Positions 54,994-64,000 of a DNA stretch of 64,000 nt are shown one piece after another (position 1 is the first letter of the stretch; each line of letters opens with the position of its first letter). The stretch is from Symbiodinium natans (Eukaryota > Sar > Dinophyceae > Suessiales > Symbiodiniaceae), in contig CAJNDS010002103.1 in the NCBI GenBank assembly GCA_905221605.1, positions 246,581 through 310,580 of the forward strand. The letters are read 5' to 3'. The position numbers were made by a program, and so were the translations under genes. The notes beneath the pieces were generated by a model. That model was given only the letters and a program-made list of their open reading frames with translations. It was not told where the DNA came from and made no database searches.

Positions 54994-57496
54994 CCGACTA
55001 GCATGGATGTCATCACGGTTTTGTCGGATCAAGTCAAAACTTAGCATTGTTTAGGGCTTAGGGTTTCGGCTTTAGGGTTGAACAAAGGCTGTTCATGACA
55101 AGCACCTTGAAAAAAACAAATGAACCTAAAGACTGGGATCCAAGGCTTCCATAATCCCCTCATTCCCTACTACTTGGAGGTTCATGGTACTTACTAACCA
55201 CTTCTAACTGGGCTTATAACCCTACTTATAATTGGGATAACCCCTTTAAGGTTCTTTAGGGGTATTACAAGCGAGGTTATAAGTACAGTTATAATTGGTT
55301 AGTAAGTACCATGAACCTCCAAGGAAGAAGCAGCCAGTCTGTTTAAACAGTCGGTCGGGTCGCACATCCTGGAACGTGGAGTGAGACAAGCTCACTTCGA
55401 ACCGGAATCCGTGAAATCGGACTTTCACCGGAAGCCCTCAACCCTCAACCCCATCAGACCGTCTTCAACAACACGAAGACCCCTAAACCCTCCACCCTAA
55501 AACCCTAATCTCGAAACCTGTCGAGGGCCCCAAGGGCGCCATGTACCATCGTATATACGTACCCTCAACCCTCAACCCTAAACGCCCTGAGAAGGTGGTC
55601 CTTGAAAGGTTTCTCCAACTCCAGCTCACCAGAATCCTCGATCTTGCACTCCTGACCAAAGGAGAGTCGGGTTTAGGGGTTAGGACTTAGGATTGAGTCT
55701 GAAGATTGATGGTTTAGGGAGTCGGCGATTGGGGGTTTCTAGATGCCGGTTTTTTTTTGCCACCTCAGGACCCAGAAAACCCAATGCCCCTTATTCAAAA
55801 TAAGGGCACTGACCTGAAAAACGGGGTACTGGGCTCGATGGGCACCACTGTGCACTATCCACCCTTAATCCTCAACTATTTCAACCCTCCGCCCGCCTAA
55901 ATCCTAAACCCCAACTCTTTAAACCAAATCGGGGGGCTGCAGAGGGGGAGGGAGCTCGAAGACTCTGGTGCGCGGTCCTCGGCAGGCGGCGTGCCGTTCT
56001 GCTTCTCGATCTCCCGCACGAACCTAGGATGACCCCTAAAAACCCTCTAATCCTAAGCCCTAAACCCTCTAACCCTCTAACCCTCTAACCCTCTAACCCT
56101 CTAACCCTCTAACCCTCTAACCCTCTAACCCTCTAACCCTCTAACCCTCTAACCCTCTAACCCTAAACCCTAAACCTAAATAAACCCTAAAAACCCTCAA
56201 ACCCTAAACCCTAAACCCTAAACCCTAAACCCTAAATCCTAAACCCTAAACCCTAAACCCTAAATAAGGGAAAAATGTAAAATGTCCCAAGGGCCCGCCT
56301 AGGAACTTCATGCCCTCCAGGATGGTCCCGAAAACAACGTGGCGGCCTGTGGGGTTTAGGGTTTAGGGTTTAGGGTTTAGGGTTTAGGGTTTAGGGTTTA
56401 GGGTTTAGGGTTTAGGGTTTAGGGTTTAGGTGCTTTATGAGGGCTGTATAGAAATTCGGGGTGCTGTAGAAGGGTTTGATTTTAGGGTTTAGGGTGTTTA
56501 TCAGGGCCTTTTAGGGTTTAGGGTGTTTATAAGGGAGCTTTAGGGTTTAGGGTGTTTACAAGGGCTTTATTGGGGTTAGAGTGTTTAGAATGGCTTTATA
56601 GGGGTTAGGGTGTTTAGAAGGGCATTGTACGGTGTTTATAAATTGGAAGGTTCCGGGGCGTCGCTTGTCTCGCACGTAACAAGGGCGCGTTTAAATGAGA
56701 ACGCCTAGTAATAACAACTACAAAATGCACAGCAAACATTACTCTTGCTACTTTTGCTGTTTAGGGTTCATAAGGGCTTGAGGGTTTTCCCTACATTAAC
56801 CTCGATACCCCCCAAGAAAGGGAAAGGACCTTCATTCTTGGGCCCATCATATCCCTTCTTAAAGGGTATTTCAGGTTTCGCTGGGAAAGGTGTAGGGTTT
56901 GGGGTCGCGGTGGTTCAAGTCTGCACCCTGAGGCTTGCAACCTGCTCTTCCCGTCTGACCCCGAAACCTGAAACACTAAACTTAGGGTTTAGGGTTTAGG
57001 GTTTAGGGTTTAGGGTTTAGGGTTTAGGGTTTAGGGTTTAGGGTTTAGGGTTTAGGGTTTAGGGTTTAGGGTTTAGGGACCTCATACTGGCAGTCCTGAC
57101 AATACCCCCCAATTCTACTCCTTACGAAGGACTGTTAGTATAAGGGGAAACGCGGAACCCGCGGTTCAGGAGCTAGGATTCAGACGGTCGAAGGCCTTAA
57201 GAAGCGATGTTGGAGCCAACATTCGGCGAAGGATCTCTGCATTTCCGAGGTACGTGCGCCCGAGCTACTGCAAGCCTTACAATAGCCCCCCCACCCCCCC
57301 CCCCCCCCCTTGTACCGTGCCCCCCCTCCCTAAACCCTAAACCTATCCCCTAAACCCTACACCCCCACCCCCACCCCCCCCCCCCCCGCCGCAAGGAAAG
57401 ATAACTTTGGGAAACCTCCTCAGGGACTCTCAGCTGCGGGCCGTCCAAGTGTGGGGTGGTAACGGTGGTGATGAAGAACTGGCTGCCATTGGTGTC
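54994..57496 (-). CDS. Cyclophilin-type peptidyl-prolyl isomerase, C-terminal exons
   Basis: Peptidyl-prolyl cis-trans isomerase domain. Exons in order, all minus: 57496-57442 (DTNGSQFFITTVTTPHLD), 56346-56307 (GRHVVFGTILEGM), 56023-55978 (FVREIEKQNGTPPAE), 55651-55584 (ECKIEDSGELELEKPFKD) and 55039-54994 (FDLIRQNRDDIHASR). The first four spell the cyclophilin core: NGSQFFI-TT, L-DG-HVVFG, EGM, V-x-x-IE and a D-x-GEL-like end. All joins keep frame. The donor at 57442 is GC (GACG|GCCCGC) and that at 55978 would be GA; 55584 ends GC|GTTTAGGGTT, so the intron opens in telomere-like sequence. The N-terminal half (FHRVI, QGGDF and so on) was not found and should lie at higher coordinates or beyond the window. 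The last exon is weaker. Introns contain B4, a CCCTCTAA array and TTTAGGG arrays. Confidence 0.85.
55171..55323. mobile_element. MITE-like element, family B copy 4
   Basis: TACTTGGAGGTTCATGGTAC and GTACCATGAACCTCCAA ends. It lies in the proposed last intron of the cyclophilin gene. Confidence 0.8.
56040..56275. repeat. CCCTAAA array with a CCCTCTAA block
   Basis: About a dozen identical CCCTCTAA octamers (about 56059-56161) lie inside ordinary CCCTAAA repeats. It directly follows, in minus sense, the donor of the cyclophilin exon at 56307. Confidence 0.95.
56356..56430. repeat. TTTAGGG array
   Basis: Eleven units. In minus sense it is the CCCTAAA run just before the 56346 acceptor. Degenerate copies extend to about 56640. 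Confidence 0.96.
56980..57078. repeat. TTTAGGG array
   Basis: Fourteen clean units, within the 57441-56347 intron. Between it and 57430 are a partial family C element (about 57085-57155) and poly-C tracts; no exon is expected because the cyclophilin join is continuous. Confidence 0.96.
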
Positions 57497-57726
57497 CTGA
57501 CCAGGGCCCCAGAGACCGAAACCCTAAACCCTAAACCCTAAACCCTAAACCCTAAACCCTAAACCCTAGACCCTAAACCCACCGAAACCCCAACCCAGAA
57601 GGTTCTCTTTAAGGATTGGAGGGTTTAGGGCTTCGGGTATAGAAATATACTCTGGAAGGAAGAACCCTAGACCGGGCTTCGGCCAACAGAATTAGAGTGC
57701 TACACCCTAAACCCTAACCCTACACC

Positions 57727-57872
57727 CTACTTGGAGGTTCATGGTACTTATTAACCAAGTATAAGTGTACTCACAACCCACTCAAAAGCCCCTTAAGTGC
57801 CCTAGTATGGTTATAAGTGCAGCTATAAGTACACTGATTATTGGTGAATAGGTACCATGAACCTCCAAGTAG
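57727..57872. mobile_element. MITE-like element, family B copy 5
   Basis: CTACTTGGAGGTTCATGG and CCATGAACCTCCAAGTAG, with ACC before (57724-57726) and after (57873-57875). Confidence 0.85.
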
Positions 57873-57879
57873 ACCTAAT

Positions 57880-58051
57880 GCCTGGGGCGTAAGCCTTGAA
57901 AAGGGGGCAGCTAGCTCTGGAAATGTCGAGGCCCTATAGGCCCTAAACCCAGAGGTGTTTCTGGCGTGGGGTTTAGGCATTGGGATTAGGGCTTAAGGGG
58001 GCTTGGGGCTTAGGGCTTAGGGTTCAAAAACTATAGGGCTTACATGAATGT

Positions 58052-58094
<43 letters not shown>

Positions 58095-58505
58095 GGTCAA
58101 GTGTTGAGGTTTCAAGGCTTAAGGGCTCTGGATGGAGGCTCTTAGGATTAGGGGCTTCGGGTTGAGGGGGGGGGATTTAAACGATTACGGTCGAGGACTC
58201 GAGCTTTGATGTTCGTGGGGCTGGGTGGATGACTGTGGTTCAAGGTTTAGGGTTTGGGGTTTGGGCTTTGTAAGCTTGAGGCTTTAGATCCGTTTGAAGC
58301 CTTGTTTGGGGGTTTGGAGGGCTTAGCGCTTCGCGCCTCTTTTGGCTTCTAAGGCTTACTGGATTTGCAGGGCCTGCTGCGAGTCCGGAATCCCCTATAC
58401 TCTAACTAAGCCCCAATGAAACCCGAAACCCTAACCCCGAGGCCCAGTTCGAAAAGGGCGTTTCGAGACTCGGGGGTTTGTGGTTTGTGGCTCGCACTGG
58501 TCGGC
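57880..58505. other. Degenerate G-rich telomere-like sequence and TA/TG microsatellite
   Basis: GGGCTTAGG words, TATATA then TGTGTG at 58050-58095. No supported exon before 58510. Confidence 0.7.
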
Positions 58506-58509
58506 TAAG

Positions 58510-58586
58510 GTTGCACCTGAAAATATTCATGAGCAGAAGATTACCACCCCCTCGCTTGCGGATGCCCATCCAAGACAAAATGACAA
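58510..58586 (+). CDS. Candidate exon
   Basis: Twenty-five codons, NIHEQKITTPSLADAHPRQN, after GGCTAAG and before AA|GTACTT. Unrecognised. Confidence 0.35.
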
Positions 58587-58938
58587 GTACTTCTAGGGAT
58601 TCCTAGAGTAGCCGGCCACTGCACCTCAATGATTGGGTCCCTCTCTCCATTCTTTCAGGGGTTTAGGGTTTAGGGTTTGTAGGTTACCCAAGGTTTCGGT
58701 AGAGTGGGACTCGCTTCAAGGCCTGCTTGGACTTGGTTGTGGCGATCGGGGTCTTCCCCCCTCCCCCCCCAAAGTCTTTAGGGGGAACCCAGAGGGGAAC
58801 CTGGGACCAGGCTAAGTACATAGAAAACTGAAGTAGGTTCAAAGTACTATGATTCAAGCACCGTCAAGCCCAACTTAGAAGTCGACCGCCCCCCTCCTCC
58901 CCCGCCCCACCCCCCGCCCCGGCGTGCGCGCGCTCTAC

Positions 58939-59198
58939 TTGTTTCTTCTGCGGAAGGCCGAAAGGTCTTGCATCTCCAGTTCCTATCGCAGCATGAAGCG
59001 ATCCGTGGTCTGAACCTGGGCTGCTTAGGGTTTAGGGTTTAAGGTTTAGGGTTTAGGGTTTAGGGTTTAGGGTTTAGGGTTTAGGGTGTGAATCCTCTAG
59101 ACCCCCTAAACCCTGAACTGAGTGGTTTAGGCTTACCCCTGTTTTGAAGATCATGGTCTCTCTTCTCCCGAGCCTTTCGTGCGTTCCGCATGGCGCTC
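58939..59198 (-). CDS. Candidate two-exon piece of a basic protein
   Basis: 59198-59137 (acceptor GGATTCTAG; AMRNARKAREKRDHDLQNR; donor G|GTAAGC) joins in frame to 59015-58939 (GSLHAAIGTGDARPFGLPQK; acceptor CTAAGCAGCCCAG; donor CAA|GTAGAG). TTTAGGG (plus, 59025-59087) lies just upstream of the second acceptor. Good splice signals; family not recognised. Confidence 0.5.
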
Positions 59199-59254
59199 CT
59201 AGAATCCAACTTCCACCCCCCCCCCCCACAAAAAAAAAAAAAAAAACTTGGTAG

Positions 59255-59367
59255 CCCAGCAACCAATACGAATTGCTTAAGAACCCCCCCCCATAAGAAC
59301 ACTCCTTTTTATAAGGGCAATAAAGGGATAATAATTTTCTATTTTCTGGGGTTCTTAAGCACATAGT
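59255..59367. mobile_element. MITE-like element, family E copy 5
   Basis: GAATTGCTTAAGAACCCCCC and GGGGTTCTTAAGCACATAGT ends. Confidence 0.65.
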
Positions 59368-59700
59368 AGAATTATGAGAAGGGTACCTTTTGGGGAGTTG
59401 GCTATTTTTGCAAGGGAACCCCCCGCCACCAAAAGCAGAAAACAAAGGATGCCCTATCTACCCTCAAACCCTTCAACCGTCCCAGTCCTTAAGCCCTACA
59501 TCCCCCAGGCCCGAAACCATCCACGACCAGGACGGGCGAGTATACCCGATATCCACCTTAAAAAGGGCCCTTTATAAGGTTGATTCTGGGGATTAGAAGG
59601 CCTGATAGCCCACCTCTGGCATGGTTTAACCCCAACATTCCCCACATTGCGGACACTGGGGGAGCCCTGAACCTCTCTTTCTTCCTCTTTGGGTTTCTGG

Positions 59701-59806
59701 TTGGGACGTTCCCCGTATACTAACAGTCCTTAGTAGGCATTCTGATGGGGGGGGGGGGGGTACAAGAATCCCTATTGAGGACTGTTAGAACAAGGGGGAA
59801 TCCCAA
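59701..59806. mobile_element. MITE-like element, family C copy 3, with 8-bp target duplication
   Basis: TTGGGACGTTCCCCGTATAC and GGGGGAATCCCAA ends; GTTTCTGG directly before (59693-59700) and directly after (59807-59814). Confidence 0.88.
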
Positions 59807-60056
59807 GTTTCTGGTGTTTTGAGGCTCTGGAGGGGTTCTGGGCACAGGTTTTCCTCTTTAGCGGACCCAGTGGAAAGCGTATGAGCGTCCATGCACCTGT
59901 GTAGGACTCCCTTTTAATCAAGGCCCAAGTATATCACATGTAGGTATATGGATCCTGAGGCCTACCAAAATAGGGTCTCAGCAACCACCATGGAGAATGC
60001 CGCAGCTCTTCAGGATGTGCCAGACAGACGCCTGACAAATAGGTCTTGATGCGCAC

Positions 60057-60528
60057 CAGCCCGCGATGATGATGTGCTCCTTGCGGGTGAGCCTCAACAG
60101 ATCGTCCCAGTTTGTGTGTGGGGGGGGGGGGGGTTCTTTCATATTGAAATCTTACCACGGGGGCCCTAAAGTTTCGCTATGGTTGTGGTAGAGGAGGAGT
60201 GATGTCACAGAGCTACATTCATTTGCACGCAAAACCAAACCAGAGCTGTTCTTGCAAATGGCATCGCCGGGCGCATGGCCAAGACCGAACAAATAGTTGA
60301 AAGCTTTACCCACCCAACTCCAAAGGTCCTAGATTTTTGCCACCCTGATTTCTCTACTCACAGGATCAGGTTACTTCAAAGCTTGTGGGACAGCCTTAGT
60401 TAGGTCCCTGAAATCCTACAGGAAGCTATATATTAGGTGTAACACCCAAGTCGCTGCGGCGCCAGCACTTCAGAGACCCAAAACTTTACGGCCATCCAGC
60501 TGTCAGCGGCCGACACGTCATGCAGGTC
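60057..60528 (-). CDS. Candidate exons, family unknown
   Basis: 60528-60490: acceptor CCCTTGAG, thirteen codons DLHDVSAADSWMA, donor GCC|GTAAAG. 60092-60057: LTRKEHIIIAG, donor TG|GTGCGC; upstream bases continue an open frame WDDLLRL without a clear acceptor. The two do not join in frame as drawn. A plus frame at 60678-60941 is also open and unassigned. Confidence 0.35.
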
Positions 60529-61005
60529 CTCAAGGGACTATAGGAGGGACCCTTCTAAGGAACCTAATTATTTGGGGGTTATTTAGGGGCTACTTAGGTA
60601 TGTCTCCATATTATACCCATTAAGGTCCAGAAATCCAGGGCCCTTTCTGGATAAGCTGCCGAGCAAGCACGAACTCCTTGGGACTTGGCATTGGAGCTTC
60701 CGGTGGGCTTTTCCCTGAGGTCCATGTACTTATATGGTATGTAGTCGGACAAATAACACTGAATAACGTAGAGCTCTATAATGCAGAGAAATTCATACTT
60801 GTGGATCTTGAAACAGAATACCGCCTATATACATTGCAACAACCGCATGCGCTCTTGAATCTTAGGTTTAACTTGAGTCCACAACCTGAACATCTTTCTC
60901 TACATACCCTTCAGAATACGCAAGTGGAACCAATGAATTAAATCAGACATTTCAAAGCACAACAAAGCCCAGCACCCTAAGACACCAAAAAGCTGGACTG
61001 AACAT

Positions 61006-63982
61006 TCACAGCTTCCCAGTGCGCAGGTATCGGTCGTAGCCCTGAGCGCTGTTGCAGGCACCTGGTGCTGGCTATTCTGGAATAGTGGGGGTTTAGGGTT
61101 TAGGGTTTAGGGTTTAGGGTTTAGGGTGCCCCCAAACCCTGAACATGGGCTCCCCCCACTCTGAATCCCAAACCCTGTAAGACCTAAACCACCCATGAAG
61201 CAATACTGGTTCTAAAGGGAGCGGAGGTACAGATCTTCCCCCACCCCCCCCAACCCCGTAAGCATAAGAATGCTTGAAGGGTGCAATAGAGAGGCCTGAA
61301 GAAGTCGAAAAGGGGTTTGGGGGTTGTTTTAATATGTTGTGACTTGTGGACAGAACTGGCCCCTGAAGTAATTCTGAGACACTGACTCTGGCTCGTCAAA
61401 TCGCGCAATCCTGCTGGGGCACTTTGTTGTGCAAGCATCCGGAGAACGATACTCAATTCATGCTCAAGCGTCCGGGGCTTAGGGGGCCGTATGGCCAGAA
61501 CAGTACCCAGCTGATGCTCATGATGCTCGCCTCCTGGCTGGTCAAATCGCCCCAATCACTGGGGCAGTTTGTTTTGCAATCGTCCGGGGCTTAGGGGGCC
61601 GTGTGGCCAGAACAGTAAGCAGCTGATGCTCATGATGCTCGCCTCCTGGCCGGTCAAATCGCCCCAATCACTGGGGCAGTTTGTTTTGCAAGCATCCGGT
61701 GCTTAGGGGGCCGTGTGGCCAGAACAGTAGCGCAGCTGATGCTCATGATGCTCGCCTCCTGGCCGGTCAAATCGCCCCAATCACTGGGGCAGTTTGTTTT
61801 GCAAGCATCCGGTGATTAGGGGGCCGCGTGGCCAGAACAGTACCCAGCTCATGCTCATGATGCTCGCCTCCTGGCTCGGCAAATCGCCCCGGTCACTGGG
61901 GCAGTTTGTTCTGCAACATAGTAATTAGCCCGACCGTTTCCTAAACCCTAAACCCTAAACCCTAAACCCTAAACCCTAAACCCTAAACCCTAAACCCTAA
62001 ACCCTAAACCCTAAACCCTAAACCCTAAACCCTAAACCCTAAACCCTAAACCCTAAACCTATGGTAGGGCGAAGGCACCTTCCAGCACAGCATTGTAGCT
62101 GGCAGCATGCTGGGCAACTCGGTCTTCGTGCATGGCGTTGAAGAGGAGCAGGGCCATCTTCCACTGCTCGGCCTCAAGGGGTTGGAGGTGGAGCCCTAAA
62201 CCCTAAACCCTAAACCCTAAACCCTAAACCCTAAACCCTAAACCCTAAACCCTAAACCCTCAACCCTAGCGTGGGGGGAAGAGGCCGGGGAGAGGGGGGA
62301 AAAAGCAGGCGGACAAGGTTGAAGGTTTACAGAAGCCGATCATCTAGACTTCGACATCACGCCCCAATCCCCAACCCTATTGTCCATGTCAGGGTTACAT
62401 AGTTACAGGGTATATAAACTACAAGAACTGTATAATTGTATATATATATATATATTCATGTATATGTAATTTTATACATATATAATATCATATCTCTCTC
62501 TATATGTATATATATTATTTATTTATTTATTATGTATTTGTATTTGTATGCAATTAACTAACCTTCAACTCTAATACCCAGCCTTCTGACAGCCGCTGAT
62601 GCTGGCAGTGTAGCTGATCACGTCAGGGTTCACCTTTGAGGCTGACTGTCAGAGGCATCTTCCTCTTTAGGGTTTAGGGTTTAGGGTTCAAGGTTCAGGG
62701 TTTCGGGCACTTGGGGAGGTTCATGGCTAGTTATAAGTAGGGATGTCCGTATGGTAACTATACTTGTAACCATATTTGTGTACACTCCTAAATACAGAAA
62801 CGTACCTGAGCTATGGTGTACATTGTTTTTGAAAGGCATATGGCGACCCTATAGCGTTTAGGGCTTCGGAGGGTTAAACGCAAATATGCTATGTGTTGGG
62901 GTCCTACGCAGGAGCACGGTGGTTTTCTTTCTGAGTGCTTCTTACCGCTTTGCCGTTCATTGTGCCCTGAGCCCGTGTACCCGACACCCTAAGGAAGTTC
63001 ATGGCGATGGACCTTGGCTTCGTCCATTCCGCCGAGGAGACGCAGTGCCAGCTGCCACTGCCTTGGTACCCCAGTAGCCATATTATTTATCAGGCACCCT
63101 TTTTTGGTTGGTTAATTTCTAAGGGGACCTTAAACTAAAAAAATGGAAAAGGGTACCACTGGGCTAGCCAGCTTCTGGCCCTTTCCACAGGAGCTGATGA
63201 CGGCGTTGTAGCTGATGCGATCGTGGGCCAACTTTGCAAACGGCATCTCCTGAAAGAGTTGTGCTGCGACCTGTGCAAGCTTGCGGGCACGCTTTTTTTA
63301 TATGCCAGGTGGGCTAACATGGAGGAGGGAATGTCATTTACGTTTACTGCGGTATAAAACACGAAACCCTACAGACCGCACAGACCCTAAACCCTACAGA
63401 CCTAATCGTAGGCTCCTGGAAGGCCACTTTGCAGGCCTTCTTAGGTTTTTAGGGTTAGGGTTTAGGGTTTAGGGTTTTTATAGGGTATAGGGTTGTAGGG
63501 TTCAGGGTCAGGGTTGGGCTTTGCGCTGGGTTCGGCTATAGTTCTCTGTCAACCCTACGCCCTGGAGAACCCAATTTCCGACTTCGCACTCACCAGCCCC
63601 AATCCGCTTGAAACCCTAAACCCTAAACCCTAAACCCTAAACCCTAAACCCTAAACCCTGAACCCTAAACTGGCCCTAAACCCTGAACCCGAAAACATCA
63701 GAGTCCAACTCTTATTTAAAAACAACTGTGGTTTCGCAAACTTGGCCAACACCCTACTTTGGAGTAGACCCTGGAAAACAGTATATACTTTTTAGGTACA
63801 AGTAGCTATAATAGGAACCCACAACCAAAAAGGCATTGAAGTATTGTACTCCAAAACCCAGAACACCCTAAACACCAAAACCTAAACCCTAAACCCTAAA
63901 CCCTACCAAAACCCAGAACACCAGCCTGCCACTGCGAGCCCTTCTCACAGGAGCTGATGGTGGCATTGTAGCTGATGCAATC
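61006..63982 (-). CDS. Pentatricopeptide repeat (PPR) protein, split gene, 3' part
   Basis: PPR proteins bind organelle RNA with stacked helical repeats. Exons in order, all minus: 63982-63922 (ISYNATISSCEKGSQWQA), 63263-63169 (QLFQEMPFAKL, then ISYNAVISSCGKGQKL), 62645-62583 (KVNPDVISYTASISGCQK), 62172-62079 (AEQWKMALLLFNAMHEDR, then ASYNAVLE) and 61061-61006 (ACNSAQGYDRYLRTGKL, then TGA). Joins keep frame; 62583 needs a GC donor (AAG|GCTGGG) and 63169 too (CTG|GCTAGC). The second donor is the end of element D6. About a dozen residues of one repeat seem missing between 63169 and 62645, so an exon may be absent or undetected. The gene begins beyond the window. Introns carry telomere arrays, the 112-bp tandem repeat, a TA run and a half B element. 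Confidence 0.88.
61340..61917. repeat. 112-bp tandem repeat, about five units
   Basis: CTTAGGGGGCCGTGTGGCCA, CAGCTGATGCTCATGATGCT and CACTGGGGCAGTTTGTTTTG recur at 112-113 bp spacing (anchors at 61481, 61593, 61705, 61818), with a diverged first unit. It sits in the last PPR intron. Confidence 0.95.
61939..62060. repeat. CCCTAAA array
   Basis: Seventeen clean units. In minus sense it is a TTTAGGG run close to the donor of the PPR exon at 62079. Confidence 0.97.
62193..62262. repeat. CCCTAAA array
   Basis: Ten units, to the right of the 62172 acceptor. In minus sense this is TTTAGGG near an acceptor, an exception to the usual orientation. Confidence 0.97.
62400..62545. repeat. TA/TATT microsatellite
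   Basis: TATATA and TTTATTTATT runs in the PPR intron. Confidence 0.95.
63070..63168. mobile_element. MITE-like element, family D copy 6, at a splice donor
   Basis: CCCAGTAGCC and GGTACCACTGGGCTAGCC ends with ACCCTTTTTTGGTTGG inside. In minus sense it begins at the first intron base after the 63169 exon end. Confidence 0.65.
63590..63910. repeat. CCCTAAA arrays in a PPR intron
   Basis: 63610-63675 and 63880-63905 carry CCCTAAA words. The stretch between (63680-63875) shows no exon that fits the PPR frame. On the acceptor side of the same intron TTTAGGG (plus) lies at 63455-63478. Confidence 0.9.
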
Positions 63983-64000
63983 CTTGGGTCATTCGTACTA

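Noticed and set aside
60678-60941. Plus ORF of 87 codons
   Set aside because: Open, but no splice context, no motif, and a coding-like minus frame overlaps its start.

Overview
The window is nuclear DNA of a eukaryotic alga, most likely a dinoflagellate. The evidence is: TTTAGGG/CCCTAAA telomere-type repeats throughout; a split gene whose pentatricopeptide repeats carry the SYNA-x-ISSC-x-KG-x-QW wording I know from dinoflagellate PPR proteins; a multi-exon Methyltransf_22-type gene; and introns whose joins need GC-AG and apparently GA-AG boundaries. No rRNA, tRNA, CRISPR or prokaryotic operon was seen. Nearly all long ORFs are low-complexity artefacts. The real coding sequence lies in short exons (25-170 bp) hidden between repeats.

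Layout. 1-11124: AT-rich satellite, a G-rich block, TTTTATCATC repeats and a 114-bp tandem repeat. This set occurs twice in direct orientation (1-3125 and about 7900-11124) around a 100-N gap (3126-3225) and a telomere-repeat-rich spacer. 11240-13275: minisatellite of about 58 bp. 13300-16640: mostly unique, no gene seen. 16640-64000: mosaic of interstitial telomere-like arrays, small inverted-repeat elements in at least a dozen families, (TAC)n microsatellites and exon islands.

Four split genes are supported by homology plus phase-consistent joins, all on the minus strand: a Methyltransf_22 (METTL24-like) gene (18623 to about 23740), mitochondrial ribosomal protein uL29m (44803 to about 48430), a cyclophilin (54994-57496 and beyond) and a PPR protein (61006-63982 and beyond). 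A CCHC zinc-knuckle exon (36547-36663) and a possible M16-peptidase exon (4965-5016) are recognisable singly. Further exon chains of unknown family, notably plus-strand 38804-41120, are coherent in phase but have no recognised homologue. Most island frames here are open on both strands, so these are held at lower confidence.

Main observation: in the recognised genes many introns open with TTTAGGG copies just after the donor and close with CCCTAAA copies before the acceptor. Telomere-like DNA then forms complementary intron ends and sometimes lies directly at the splice site. Several MITE-like elements also abut exon ends, as introner elements would.
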